Shown: positions 1 to 7,945 of the stretch, piece by piece
Layout: each line of letters starts with the position of its first letter
Position numbering within the stretch: position 1 is the stretch's first letter
Assembly (NCBI GenBank): GCA_031255275.1
Contig: JAIRSV010000173.1
Location: 1 to 18,809, forward strand
Direction of reading: 5' to 3'
Source: Proteiniphilum sp.
GTDB lineage: Bacteria > Bacteroidota > Bacteroidia > Bacteroidales > Dysgonomonadaceae
Length of the DNA: 18,809 bases
Notes under the pieces: generated by a model
Told to the model about the DNA's origin: nothing
Databases searched by the model: none
What the model saw: only the letters and a program-made list of their open reading frames with translations
Position numbers and translations under genes: made by a program

Positions 1-140
1 CCGTCGCTACGCGACTTCTCATCCGTAACACACCCCCAACCCCCTCTCAAGAGGGGAGCTTGCGCGATAGCGCTCTGAGAGCGGATTTCTCCACTCCGCT
101 GACGCTGCGGTCGAAATGACGGCACCCCATCACCCCATCA
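1..140. repeat. Patchwork of dispersed intergenic repeats, no gene
   Basis: No credible coding region is visible here. The stretch holds several short inverted repeats: CCCCTCT/AGAGGGG around 41-56, GCGC-GATA-GCGC at 62-73, and CGCTCT-G-AGAGCG at 71-83. They are followed by a segment at about 84-120 ending in GGTCGAAATGAC that resembles a repeat often seen between genes in Bacteroidota genomes (from memory, not searched). It appears to be non-coding repeat DNA upstream of the tgt group. Confidence 0.5.
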
Positions 141-270
141 TCACATCATCACATAGCCACATCAACCAGCTCGGAGAAAACCAGCTCCGGCGTTCCCCGA
201 GCTGGTTTTCTCCACTTCCCAACTTCTTAAAAAACCATTTTCAACTGTCAACTGTCAACTGTCCATTGAT
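141..270 (-). repeat. Composite intergenic repeat, left copy (inverted relative to the right copy)
   Basis: Read on the minus strand, 270 to 231 gives an AATGGACAGT-type start, two GTTGACA units and GTTGAAAATG. After a short spacer comes the hairpin module at 173-213. The same order of modules stands directly after the last gene of the window at 18523-18605 on the plus strand. A CATCACATCATCACAT stretch lies at 143-154 and nearby. No transposase or terminal duplication is seen, so this is probably a non-autonomous intergenic repeat. Confidence 0.6.
173..213. repeat. 15-bp perfect inverted repeat (hairpin module, copy 1)
   Basis: GGAGAAAACCAGCTC at 173-187 is the exact reverse complement of GAGCTGGTTTTCTCC at 199-213, leaving an 11-base loop. 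A-tract on one side and T-tract on the other make it terminator-like in both directions. Two related copies lie at 18573-18605 and, partly, at 18724-18749. It may shield tgt from upstream transcription; this is inferred. Confidence 0.7.
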
Positions 271-315
271 GAAGCATTATTACATTAATTTCCCCGGCAT
301 GGCGCCTTCTCAATT

Positions 316-346
316 TTTGAGGATGATAGGGAATGTTATATCTTTG
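316..346 (+). promoter_or_regulatory. Bacteroides-type promoter of the tgt group
   Basis: TTTG at 316-319 and TATCTTTG at 339-346 are separated by 19 bases. This matches the known Bacteroidota sigma factor consensus (TTTG, 19-21 bases, TAnnTTTG) exactly at every fixed position. Transcription would start near 353, about 45 bases before the TTG start chosen for tgt. A start at the ATG at 333 would lie inside the promoter itself, which argues against that longer reading. A second TATCTTTG at 362-369 has no properly spaced upstream box. Confidence 0.6.
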
Positions 347-398
347 TATCCGTAAAAGATTTATCTTTGTCGTTGAAACGCAGTTAGAGCAGATCATA

Positions 399-1529
399 TT
401 GAATTTCCAACTATTACATACCGACTCGAAATCAAATGCCCGCGCGGGCGTGATTCTTACTGACCACGGTGAGGCGGAAACGCCTGTATTTATGCCGGTG
501 GGAACGGCCGGGTGCGTAAAAGCAGTTCATATCAGCGAGTTGAAGGAAGACATCAAAGCACAAATCATTCTGGGTAATACTTATCACCTGTATCTCCGTC
601 CGGGACAGGACGTCCTGCGACGGGCGGGAGGATTGCACTGCTTTAACGGCTGGAAAGGACCTGTTCTTACCGATAGTGGCGGCTTTCAGGTCTTCTCCCT
701 GACGGCGAACCGCAGGCTTACGGATGAGGGGGCGGAATTCCGGTCACATATCGACGGTTCCAGGCATTTCTTCTCTCCGGAGGGGGTGGTTGACATACAG
801 CGGGTCATCGGCGCCGACATTATAATGGCTTTCGACGAGTGCACTCCGGGAGATGCCGCTTACGGTTACGCAAAGGAGTCGCTTGACCTCACGGAACGGT
901 GGCTTGACCGATGCCTGTCCCGTTTCCGCGACACGGAGTGTCCCTACGGATACGCCCAGACCCTGTTCCCCATTGTGCAGGGGTGCGTGTATCCCGATCT
1001 TCGTCGCCGGGCGGCGGAGAATGTGGCGGAAAAGGGGGCGGACGGGAATGCTATCGGAGGGCTGGCCGTCGGCGAGCCTGTCGAAAAAATGTATGAAATG
1101 GTGGAACTGGTCAACGAAATTCTGCCCGAAGACAAACCGCGCTACCTGATGGGGGTGGGCAAACCGGAGAATATCCTCGAAGCCATCGAGCGCGGCGTGG
1201 ATATGTTCGACTGCATCATGCCCACGCGCAACGGCCGCAACGGACAGATCTTCACCAGGCAGGGCGTGATGAACATGCGCAACGAGCGATGGAAAAACGA
1301 TTTCTCTCCCATCGAGGAGGAGGGCGCCTCGTTTGTCGATACCCTGTATAGCAGGGCTTACCTGCGGCATCTTATCTGCGCGAACGAGATACTGGGATTA
1401 CAAATCGCCTCCGTGCACAATCTCGCCTTTTATGCGTGGCTGGTGCGGGAGGCAAGAAAACATATCGTTGCCGGAGACTTTTCGACATGGAAACCGGCGA
1501 TGCTCGAAAACGTTACCCGACGATTATGA
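399..1529 (+). CDS. tgt: Queuine/preQ1 tRNA-guanine transglycosylase
   Basis: This enzyme exchanges the guanine at the wobble position 34 of GUN-anticodon tRNAs for a queuosine precursor, in the cytoplasm. The reading frame is open from ATG 333, but family similarity begins at NFQLLHTDSKSNARAG, so the TTG at 399 is taken as the start. That gives 376 residues, the usual size, and leaves the promoter outside the gene. Catalytic aspartates are seen as D92 in LTDSGGFQVFSL and D271 in VDMFDCIMPTRNGRNG. The C-terminal zinc site is altered: the positions aligning with the three cysteines of the E. coli enzyme are G309, S311 and D314, while the histidine (H340, SVHN) remains. The stop codon overlaps the next start as ATGA, suggesting translational coupling with the permease gene. 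Identification is very secure; the start is likely but not proven. Confidence 0.96.
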   Translation: MNFQLLHTDSKSNARAGVILTDHGEAETPVFMPVGTAGCVKAVHISELKEDIKAQIILGNTYHLYLRPGQDVLRRAGGLHCFNGWKGPVLTDSGGFQVFSLTANRRLTDEGAEFRSHIDGSRHFFSPEGVVDIQRVIGADIIMAFDECTPGDAAYGYAKESLDLTERWLDRCLSRFRDTECPYGYAQTLFPIVQGCVYPDLRRRAAENVAEKGADGNAIGGLAVGEPVEKMYEMVELVNEILPEDKPRYLMGVGKPENILEAIERGVDMFDCIMPTRNGRNGQIFTRQGVMNMRNERWKNDFSPIEEEGASFVDTLYSRAYLRHLICANEILGLQIASVHNLAFYAWLVREARKHIVAGDFSTWKPAMLENVTRRL

Positions 1530-2626
1530 AGAAGAACGCTTTATTTACTTTGAAACGGCTGGACAGGTACATTATTAAAAAGTTCCTGGGTACCTATATT
1601 TTTATGATCGTCCTGATCATTTCCATTGCCGTGGTGTTTGACATCAACGAGAAGATCGACAAGTTCATGACCAACAATGCCTCGCTACATGCCATCATCT
1701 TTGACTATTATCTCAATTTTATTCCCTACTACACCAACCTGTTCAGTCCGCTGTTCGTTTTCCTCGCCGTCATCTTTTTCACGTCCAAGATGGCCAACAA
1801 TTCGGAAATCATCGCCATCCTGTCAAACGGGATCGGCTTCCGGCGACTGATGAAGCCTTATATGATCTCGGCCCTGGTGATCGCCATCTTTTCCTACGTC
1901 TTCGGGAGCCACCTGATCCCGCCGGCAAACGCTACGCGTATCAGCTTTGAGGAGACTTACGTGGATCCCCGCAAAAAGGTGACGGGGGATCGCGACATTC
2001 AATTCAGGGTAGGTCCGCAGACGATCGTTTACTTCGAGAACTTCGACATGAACAGCAAGACGGGTTACAGCTTCTCGATGGATCATTTCGACAGCCTTCA
2101 GCTGACGTCGAGGCTCACGGCGCGTTCCATCCACTACGACTCGGCCTATCACTGGACGATCAGCGGCTATCAGATCAGACGTTTCGAGGGCCTCAAGGAG
2201 ACTATCACCAAGGGAGAATCCATTGATACCGTCATACAGATTGTCCCCAACGACTTCATCATCGCCACGACAGACCAGCAGATGATGACTTCGCCCCAGC
2301 TCCGCCGTTACGTCCGCAGTCAGAAAGAGCGTGGCATGGGCAATATACAGGCTTTTCAGATAGAATACCATTCGCGGATAGCCTCCGTCTTTTCGGCATT
2401 TATCCTCACCCTCATCGGCGCGGCGATCTCGGCGCGGAAGGCGAAAGGGGGCATGGGGCTTAACATTGGCGTGGGGCTGCTGCTGAGCATGGCTTATATC
2501 CTTTTCATGACCGTAAGCTCCTCTTTTGCCGTGAAGGGGGGGATGAGTCCGTTCATTGCGGCATGGATACCCAACGTCATTTTCACCGGCATAGCGCTGT
2601 TCCTGTACGGGAGGGCGCCCGACTGA
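1526..2626 (+). CDS. LptF/LptG (YjgP/YjgQ) family permease
   Basis: Probable inner-membrane permease subunit of the lipopolysaccharide export system, which with LptB extracts LPS from the inner membrane toward the periplasmic bridge. The ATG at 1526 overlaps the tgt stop (ATGA) and gives 366 residues, a normal length. An earlier in-frame GTG at 1436 lies deep in tgt and is disfavoured. The layout fits the family: the entry motif LKRLDRYIIKKFLGTYIF, membrane segments near residues 21-40, 62-85 and 110-130, a soluble beta-rich periplasmic domain at about 135-270, then segments near 288-303, 309-333 and 340-362. Lpt systems use two such subunits, and which of LptF or LptG this one is cannot be decided from the sequence. 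Its pairing with tgt is, as I recall, common in Bacteroidales. Confidence 0.9.
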   Translation: MKKNALFTLKRLDRYIIKKFLGTYIFMIVLIISIAVVFDINEKIDKFMTNNASLHAIIFDYYLNFIPYYTNLFSPLFVFLAVIFFTSKMANNSEIIAILSNGIGFRRLMKPYMISALVIAIFSYVFGSHLIPPANATRISFEETYVDPRKKVTGDRDIQFRVGPQTIVYFENFDMNSKTGYSFSMDHFDSLQLTSRLTARSIHYDSAYHWTISGYQIRRFEGLKETITKGESIDTVIQIVPNDFIIATTDQQMMTSPQLRRYVRSQKERGMGNIQAFQIEYHSRIASVFSAFILTLIGAAISARKAKGGMGLNIGVGLLLSMAYILFMTVSSSFAVKGGMSPFIAAWIPNVIFTGIALFLYGRAPD

Positions 2627-2629
2627 CGC

Positions 2630-2642
2630 GCCGCGATGCGGC
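2630..2642 (+). other. Short hairpin in the gap before the isomerase gene
   Basis: GCCGC-GAT-GCGGC, a 5-bp perfect stem, begins four bases after the permease stop in a 49-base gap. No T-tract follows, so it is not a convincing terminator. It could mark a weak processing or stability site. Confidence 0.3.
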
Positions 2643-2675
2643 AACCGAACCGATTATACTTGATTTCTAAAGAAT

Positions 2676-3488
2676 ATGATACGGAACATACTGACTTTTA
2701 TTTTAATTGCGGCGGCATGGTCGGCCCGCGCACAGAACAACTATCCGGCCATTGTTATCGAAACCGGCTATGGCACGATGAAGGCGATTCTCTATGATGA
2801 TACGCCGGTACACAGCAGTCATTACCTGAAGCTGGTGAGGGAGGGATATTTCAACGGAACCCTCTTTCACCGGGTGGTGAGGGACTTCGTCATACAGGGT
2901 GGCGCCCAGGATTCGCGCAACGCTCCCGCGGGCGTGCAGATCGGCGGCGGACGTACCGATATGGAACTGATGCCCGAATTTCGTACGAACAGGTTTCACA
3001 AAAAAGGGGCGCTTGCGGCTCCGCGGAGGGGCGATGATGAAAACCCGCAGAAAAAATCGGACGCTTCGCAGTTCTACATCGTACAGGGGAAGGTCTATAC
3101 GCCGGGACGCCTCGACACGCTGGAGATGATTGTGAATATCCCCATCAAAAACAAGCTTATCAGCACCCACTATTTGCCGCACAGGGGGAGGCTTGACGAA
3201 CTGAAGGCGGCTAACAATGCGAGTGGATTCAATGCGCTTCTTGACTCGCTTCTGAATGTGGTGGATTCTCTCTACGCCGCGGCTCCGGGAAAATTCCTTC
3301 TCCCCGAAGAGCGGAAGGCGGCCTACGCTTCACTCGGCGGAATAGACCGTCTGGATGGAGGTTACACCGTATTCGGAGAGGTAGTCGAGGGGCTTGAGGT
3401 CATCGACCGGATCGCCGCCCTGCCGGTTGACGCCAACAGTCGCCCCGAAACCGACGCGAAGATCATAAGGATCTATGTTGAGGAGTAG
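2676..3488 (+). CDS. Exported cyclophilin-type peptidyl-prolyl cis-trans isomerase
   Basis: Predicted to catalyse proline cis-trans isomerization during folding of exported proteins. The 270-residue product begins with a signal peptide (MIRNILTFILIAAAWSARAQ, likely cut after A19), so it acts in the periplasm unless further anchored. The cyclophilin fold is marked by FHRVVRDFVIQGG at 64-76 (R66 matches the catalytic arginine of the family), GALAAPR at 111-117, SQFYIV at 131-136 and YTVFGEVVEG at 230-239. Between the last two motifs sits an insertion of roughly 85 residues, rich in charge and likely helical, which makes it longer than minimal bacterial cyclophilins. It follows the permease by 49 bases and may be cotranscribed. 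It converges with the regulator gene over an 81-base gap that holds no clear terminator. Confidence 0.92.
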   Translation: MIRNILTFILIAAAWSARAQNNYPAIVIETGYGTMKAILYDDTPVHSSHYLKLVREGYFNGTLFHRVVRDFVIQGGAQDSRNAPAGVQIGGGRTDMELMPEFRTNRFHKKGALAAPRRGDDENPQKKSDASQFYIVQGKVYTPGRLDTLEMIVNIPIKNKLISTHYLPHRGRLDELKAANNASGFNALLDSLLNVVDSLYAAAPGKFLLPEERKAAYASLGGIDRLDGGYTVFGEVVEGLEVIDRIAALPVDANSRPETDAKIIRIYVEE

Positions 3489-3569
3489 CTGCGGGCGGGG
3501 GGGCTGCTTTGACACAATCGCCGAAAACGGGCTTTTCATCCGAATCCTGAAAGCAAACTACAGGCCTGT

Positions 3570-6500
3570 TCAGCCATCAGATCCTTTCATCCTCCTGATA
3601 TATTCGGAGGGTGATATGCCGAACTCTTCCCTGAAACATTCCCTGAAATAGACGGGACTGTTGATGCCTACCTTGAATGAGATTTCCGAAATAGTGTACC
3701 TTCCGGTCAGTAAAAGCCGTTCGGCGTTTTTCATTTTTATTTTCCGTATAAATTCGTTCGTGGATATTCCGGTAAGCGCCTTTATCTTGCGGAACAGCGT
3801 GGAGCTGCTCATGCAGAGCTTTTCCGACAGACTGCTTATATTGACGCTGTCTGACTCGAGACCTTCTTCGATTAACCGGGTCACATTCTGCAAAAAATCA
3901 TCATCGAGCTTGCTGAGCGTTTCTTTGAAAACCGTACTCTTATCCTTACCGTCGATGCTTTTCGTGATTTTATCGGCCAGCTTTCGGCGCGTTTCGAGCA
4001 GATTGCTTATGCGGCTGTGCAGCAGAGTGGCGCTGAAGGGCTTTGTCAGATATGAGTCCGCTCCCGAAATGTACCCCTCTTCCCTGTCGTGCAGCGAGTC
4101 TTTTGCCGTGAGCAGGATCACCGGAATGTGACTTGTCCTTACATCTCCCTTTATCGTTTTACAAAATTCGATCCCGTTCATCCCCGGCATCATGACGTCG
4201 CTCACAACAATATCGGGAATGTGCGAAAAGGCGGCGGCATATCCCTCCTTACCCTCGCTGGCGGTAATCACTTCGAATGAACCGGAAAACGAATCGGAAA
4301 TGTATTTTCGGATGTCGACATTATCTTCGATCACCAGCAGTACTGGTTTTCCGTTTGAAGTTTTTTCTTCCGGAATTTCTTCCGTTAAAGAAGTCACCCT
4401 TTTCTCTTCCGGTTCGTCCGCGTGCAGGGCATTCGGGTAAATATTGTGCGTGAGGAGGGAAAAGACAAAACGACTGCCTTTGTTCAGCGTGCTTTCCAGC
4501 CGGATTTCGCCCTCATGCAGTTTGACCAGGTTTTTTACCAAAGCCAGTCCGATGCCTGTTCCCGACATCCGGCGGTCGTTTTTCACCTGATAATATCTGT
4601 CAAAAATGCGGGTCTGCTCGTCGGGAGCAATACCCTGCCCCGTATCTTCCACCGCTATTTCCGTGCGGGATACGCCGTTTTTGACGCTTGTGTGCAGCGA
4701 CAGGGTGATGGATCCCCGGTCGGTGTATTTCACGGCATTGGAGATCAGATTGTCCAGAATTATCGTAACAATTTCCCTGTCGAAATACAGCGCCGGCTGA
4801 TCGTCTTCCGTCTCGATCAGGAATTGAAGATCGGGCTTCATATTCAATTCTTTGTATTTCAGTCCGGTTTCTATTACCAGGTTGGCGATAATGCCTTTGC
4901 CGACGCAGAGTTTTTTGTTCTGCGTCTCGGTTTTTCTGAACTCCAGGATCTGGTTGATAAGGTTGAGCAGTTGAAATGCGCTTTGCCTGACAAGCGAAAT
5001 CTTATGTACCTGTCCGGCGGACAGGTGCGAGTCGTGCTGCAGGTCTTCCAGCGGGCCGAGGATAAGCGTCAGGGGGGTGCGAAGCTCGTGGGCTACGTTT
5101 GTGTAAAACCGTAATCTTTCATTATTCAACTCCTGTTCCCGTTCCCTGCTCTTCTTTTCCAGTTCATACGAGCTTCTGAAGTCGACTCTCTTTTTATACA
5201 TGTTCAGCAGAAAGTATGCAGCGTATATCGCGAACAGAAGATAGGCGACCTTTGCCTGCCAGGTCAGCCAAAGCGGGGGAGAGACGAGAACGGACAGCGA
5301 GGTGACGGCTTCGGGCCAGTCCTGGTTTTTGATGCGGGCGCGAACCTGAAATTCATAATTCCCGGGAGGAATGTTGCGGAACGTAATGTTATTATCCTCA
5401 ATGTAACTCCAGGAATCCGTCAGCCCCTTCAGCCTGCAGGCATAATCTACCTGAGCGGCTAATGAGTAGTCCTGAATGCTGAACCGGAAATTGACGGTAT
5501 TTTGTTTATGTGTCAATTTTATGTTTTTGTCTTTTTTGTCGAACAGGGTGTAATTAAACATATTGTCGGCCGAAGATTTCACTTCAAATACTTTCAGTTC
5601 CGTTATTTTCACCGGGGACGCCTCTTTGATCTTCAGCACCTCGACCGGGTCGAAGAGCCAGACGCCGTTGTTCGATCCGAAATAAACGGTGCCGTTTTGG
5701 GCCTTCGCTACGGCCGAATTGGTGAAACTTCCCATAGGGGTGGTTTGATCCGGACTGGAGTAGTTGTAAAACCGGCCGGATTCCCGCAAAAGGCAGCTTA
5801 CTCCCGTATTGGTGGAAAACCAGATATTCCCTTTCGAATCCTCGGTAATAGCCCGTATAAAGGCGTTCGACAGGCCGTCTCCCCGCCGGCAGACCCGGTA
5901 TTTCATCGAATCCATGTCCGTAAAACAGACCAGCCCTTCTCCGGTTCCTATCCACATTTGCCCCCGCGAATCTCTGTGAATATGGTTTATGGCGTTGGAG
6001 CAAAAACCGTTGTATTCGCTGAAGTCATATACCGGCTTCATATCGGGAGTGTAGACCGCCAGGCCTTTTCCGAAAGTTCCGATCCACATCCGGCCTTTAT
6101 CGTCCCGGGCGATGCTCCGGACAAAGTTTTCCGGCAACCGCCCCTCTTCGGCGCAGTAGCGCTGTTTTACCTGCTTCGACAGGGGGTCGAGGACGAATAT
6201 TCCCGACATGCCTCCCACCCAGATGTTTTTGTCCGCATCTTCGAAGAAACAGCGGATGTCGTAATCATAAGAACCGTCGAGCGGTATCCGGTCGAATTTT
6301 TTGTCCGCGTGATCATAGCAGAGAATGCCGCCGCCGAAGGATCCCAGCCACAGGTTGCCGGACGAGTCTTTGAAGATAGCCTGTATGGTGTTATGCGGGA
6401 GATCTCCCTTTTCCTTATTATATACCGCTACCCGTCTCCCTTTTTCGAAGACGTTCACGCCACTGCCGTCCGTCCCTGCCCATACCCTCTCTGCCCCGTC

Positions 6501-7628
6501 CAGGCACAGACTCAGGGCGACCCGGTTATTCAGGCTGTATATATCGTCCAGTACGGGAGAAAAAACGTATGAGTCAAACAGTGGCGGGAAGCGGCTGATG
6601 AAGTTGACGCCTCCGCCGTAGGTTCCCAGCCAGACATTGTGGAAGCGGTCTTGAAACACGCAGCGTACGGTAGGATTGGAGAGGCCGTATTTACTGGAAC
6701 CGACGGTGTATGTCTGCATGTTGAACTGTTTCGCGGACTGAAAAAAATGCTGTTTCAGGTCTATTATCACGACCCCGTTCAGCTCCGTGGCGACCCACAG
6801 GCGGTTGTCCTTCATCAGGCGAACGTCGAAGATGCAGGAAGACAGAACGGGATTGTGCCTGTCACCCAGCCGTATGAACCCGGACGTGCCGCTATTGAAG
6901 AGCGCCAGACCTTTGTCCGTCCCCACCCATATATTGTTGTTACTGTCCTTATAGATACATTTTACGCTGTTTCCCGGGATACTTTCCGGATTGTCCGGAT
7001 CGTGCCGGAAGTTTTCCGTCTGCCTGTCCTTCAGCGAAAGGATGCTCAATCCGTGGCTGACGTGGCCTATGTATACGTGTCCCTCGCCGTCGTCCATCAC
7101 AGTCCACACATTGTCGGACGCCAGGCCGGGCAGAGAGGATGTGTTGTAGTGAGTGAACTCTTCCGTTTTTTTGTTGAAATATTCGATCCCCTGATGATAT
7201 GTACTGATCCACAGATTGCCGCCGGCCGCCGGAAAGAGGGACGTCACATCATTCGTATGCAGACTGGTCGGCGTTTCGGGATCGTGGGTGAATACCCGGA
7301 GCGTATTTCGGGCATAATTATAGGCATTCAGTCCGGCGCGTTGCGTGGCGATCCAGATAACCGGTTCCGCCGGGTCGGCAAATATGCCGTTCAATTCGTT
7401 CCCGCTGAGGTGGGAGGTGTGCTTGTAATAGTTGATAAAGCGTGTACCGTCGAATCTGTTAAGCCCCTCCTCGGTGGCAAACCACAGAAAGCCATCCCTG
7501 TCCTGCGTGATACCTGCAATGTAATTGTTGGACAAACCGTGCTCCACGCCCAACTGTATGATGGGACTGACAGCCGCCTCCGCTTCGGGCGCCACTGCAA
7601 TAGCCAGTGCCAGTAGAAAGATTCTCAT
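3570..7628 (-). CDS. Hybrid two-component system regulator (HTCS) of the adjacent PUL
   Basis: A 1352-residue inner-membrane sensor and transcription activator in one chain. In order: signal peptide (1-19); about 14 propeller repeats between residues 40 and 660, with blade motifs such as DSSGNLWLGS at 421-430 and DSRGQMWIGT at 553-562, consistent with two seven-bladed propellers; a Y_Y_Y domain at about 700-782; a membrane segment near 791-810; a HisKA domain with phospho-acceptor H847 (VAHELR); an HATPase domain with N964, DTGQGI 995-1000 and GTGIGL 1023-1028; a receiver with E1101/D1102, phospho-acceptor D1144 and K1197; and a C-terminal AraC-type helix-turn-helix domain at about 1240-1348. 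All key residues are present, so it looks functional. In this family the periplasmic propellers bind an oligosaccharide from the target glycan and trigger expression of the neighbouring PUL. Its divergent position next to the SusC/D operon supports that role here. The ligand is unknown. Confidence 0.96.
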   Translation of the reverse strand: MRIFLLALAIAVAPEAEAAVSPIIQLGVEHGLSNNYIAGITQDRDGFLWFATEEGLNRFDGTRFINYYKHTSHLSGNELNGIFADPAEPVIWIATQRAGLNAYNYARNTLRVFTHDPETPTSLHTNDVTSLFPAAGGNLWISTYHQGIEYFNKKTEEFTHYNTSSLPGLASDNVWTVMDDGEGHVYIGHVSHGLSILSLKDRQTENFRHDPDNPESIPGNSVKCIYKDSNNNIWVGTDKGLALFNSGTSGFIRLGDRHNPVLSSCIFDVRLMKDNRLWVATELNGVVIIDLKQHFFQSAKQFNMQTYTVGSSKYGLSNPTVRCVFQDRFHNVWLGTYGGGVNFISRFPPLFDSYVFSPVLDDIYSLNNRVALSLCLDGAERVWAGTDGSGVNVFEKGRRVAVYNKEKGDLPHNTIQAIFKDSSGNLWLGSFGGGILCYDHADKKFDRIPLDGSYDYDIRCFFEDADKNIWVGGMSGIFVLDPLSKQVKQRYCAEEGRLPENFVRSIARDDKGRMWIGTFGKGLAVYTPDMKPVYDFSEYNGFCSNAINHIHRDSRGQMWIGTGEGLVCFTDMDSMKYRVCRRGDGLSNAFIRAITEDSKGNIWFSTNTGVSCLLRESGRFYNYSSPDQTTPMGSFTNSAVAKAQNGTVYFGSNNGVWLFDPVEVLKIKEASPVKITELKVFEVKSSADNMFNYTLFDKKDKNIKLTHKQNTVNFRFSIQDYSLAAQVDYACRLKGLTDSWSYIEDNNITFRNIPPGNYEFQVRARIKNQDWPEAVTSLSVLVSPPLWLTWQAKVAYLLFAIYAAYFLLNMYKKRVDFRSSYELEKKSREREQELNNERLRFYTNVAHELRTPLTLILGPLEDLQHDSHLSAGQVHKISLVRQSAFQLLNLINQILEFRKTETQNKKLCVGKGIIANLVIETGLKYKELNMKPDLQFLIETEDDQPALYFDREIVTIILDNLISNAVKYTDRGSITLSLHTSVKNGVSRTEIAVEDTGQGIAPDEQTRIFDRYYQVKNDRRMSGTGIGLALVKNLVKLHEGEIRLESTLNKGSRFVFSLLTHNIYPNALHADEPEEKRVTSLTEEIPEEKTSNGKPVLLVIEDNVDIRKYISDSFSGSFEVITASEGKEGYAAAFSHIPDIVVSDVMMPGMNGIEFCKTIKGDVRTSHIPVILLTAKDSLHDREEGYISGADSYLTKPFSATLLHSRISNLLETRRKLADKITKSIDGKDKSTVFKETLSKLDDDFLQNVTRLIEEGLESDSVNISSLSEKLCMSSSTLFRKIKALTGISTNEFIRKIKMKNAERLLLTGRYTISEISFKVGINSPVYFRECFREEFGISPSEYIRRMKGSDG

Positions 7629-7725
7629 GATTGAATAAGATTTTATCCGGATATAACTTTTTATGCTTTAATGTGAGTTCGATAGAAGAAAACAGCGTAA
7701 ATATGACCGGGGCGCTTTCATTCAC

Positions 7726-7789
7726 CGCGTGAAGCCTCCTTCACTTATCGCGTGAAGCCTCCTTCACTCACCGCGTGAAGCTTCCTTCA
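7726..7789. repeat. Three 23-bp tandem units, each with an internal inverted repeat
   Basis: CGCGTGAAGCCTCCTTCA occurs at 7726-7743 and 7749-7766, and with one change (CTT for CCT) at 7772-7789, exactly 23 bases apart. Each unit contains GTGAAG-N4-CTTCAC, with the last base pair lost in the third copy. A decayed partial unit may precede it at about 7714-7725. On the minus strand each unit reads as a short stem with AGGAGG across the loop. The array lies 98-161 bases upstream of the HTCS start. It could be an operator, a leader-RNA element or a small minisatellite. Confidence 0.75.
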
Positions 7790-7835
7790 TTCATCTTATA
7801 TCAAACACACGTTACTTTAAATTACAATTATGCCC

Positions 7836-7843
7836 CAAATATA
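7836..7843 (-). promoter_or_regulatory. Possible -7 element of the HTCS gene
   Basis: CAAATATA on the plus strand reads TATATTTG on the minus strand, a full match to TAnnTTTG. No TTTG box stands 19-21 bases upstream. If used, the HTCS transcript would carry a leader of about 200 bases including the 23-bp tandem units. The site abuts the first AAATCNTG half-site. Confidence 0.35.
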
Positions 7844-7915
7844 ACAGTAAATCCTGATTTGACGGACAGTAAATCATGCAATGCACGATTTGTATCCCTG
7901 TCCTGCACGATTTAC
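7844..7915. promoter_or_regulatory. Candidate operator: four AAATCNTG half-sites at 22-bp spacing
   Basis: ACAGTAAATCCTG at 7844-7856 and ACAGTAAATCATG at 7866-7878 are direct repeats 22 bases apart. TGCACGATTT at 7882-7891 and 7904-7913 is a second pair, also 22 bases apart and facing the first. The inner two form AAATCATGCA-A-TGCACGATTT, a near-perfect palindrome. The arrangement sits between the regulator and the operon, upstream of a weak candidate promoter, where an activator such as the HTCS AraC domain would be expected to bind. Confidence 0.5.
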
Positions 7916-7945
7916 CGCACCCATTTCCCCGCATCTCCCCGTAAT

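Noticed and set aside
116..355. 79-residue open frame upstream of tgt
   Set aside because: It runs through repeats and the tgt promoter and its composition (His/Pro/Ser from repeat DNA) is not protein-like.
333..398. Upstream ATG extension of tgt by 22 residues
   Set aside because: It begins within the promoter and adds residues absent from the family; the TTG start gives the normal 376 residues.
270..398. preQ1 riboswitch before tgt
   Set aside because: The short leader after the predicted start site shows no recognisable preQ1 aptamer, and none is expected for this gene in this group.
3489..3569. Bidirectional terminator between the convergent isomerase and HTCS genes
   Set aside because: Only a G7 run and a 10-bp palindrome (ACAGGCCTGT at 3560-3569) are present; no stem with T-tract was found.
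5502..6572. Long plus-strand open frame opposite the HTCS gene
   Set aside because: Shadow of the regulator coding strand with no domain logic; the HTCS reading has complete, ordered domains.
6639..7616. 325-residue plus-strand open frame opposite the HTCS gene
   Set aside because: Antisense shadow of the propeller region; no recognisable motif or initiation context.
7726..7789. CRISPR array
   Set aside because: Only three units with 5-base gaps, so no spacers, and no cas genes nearby.
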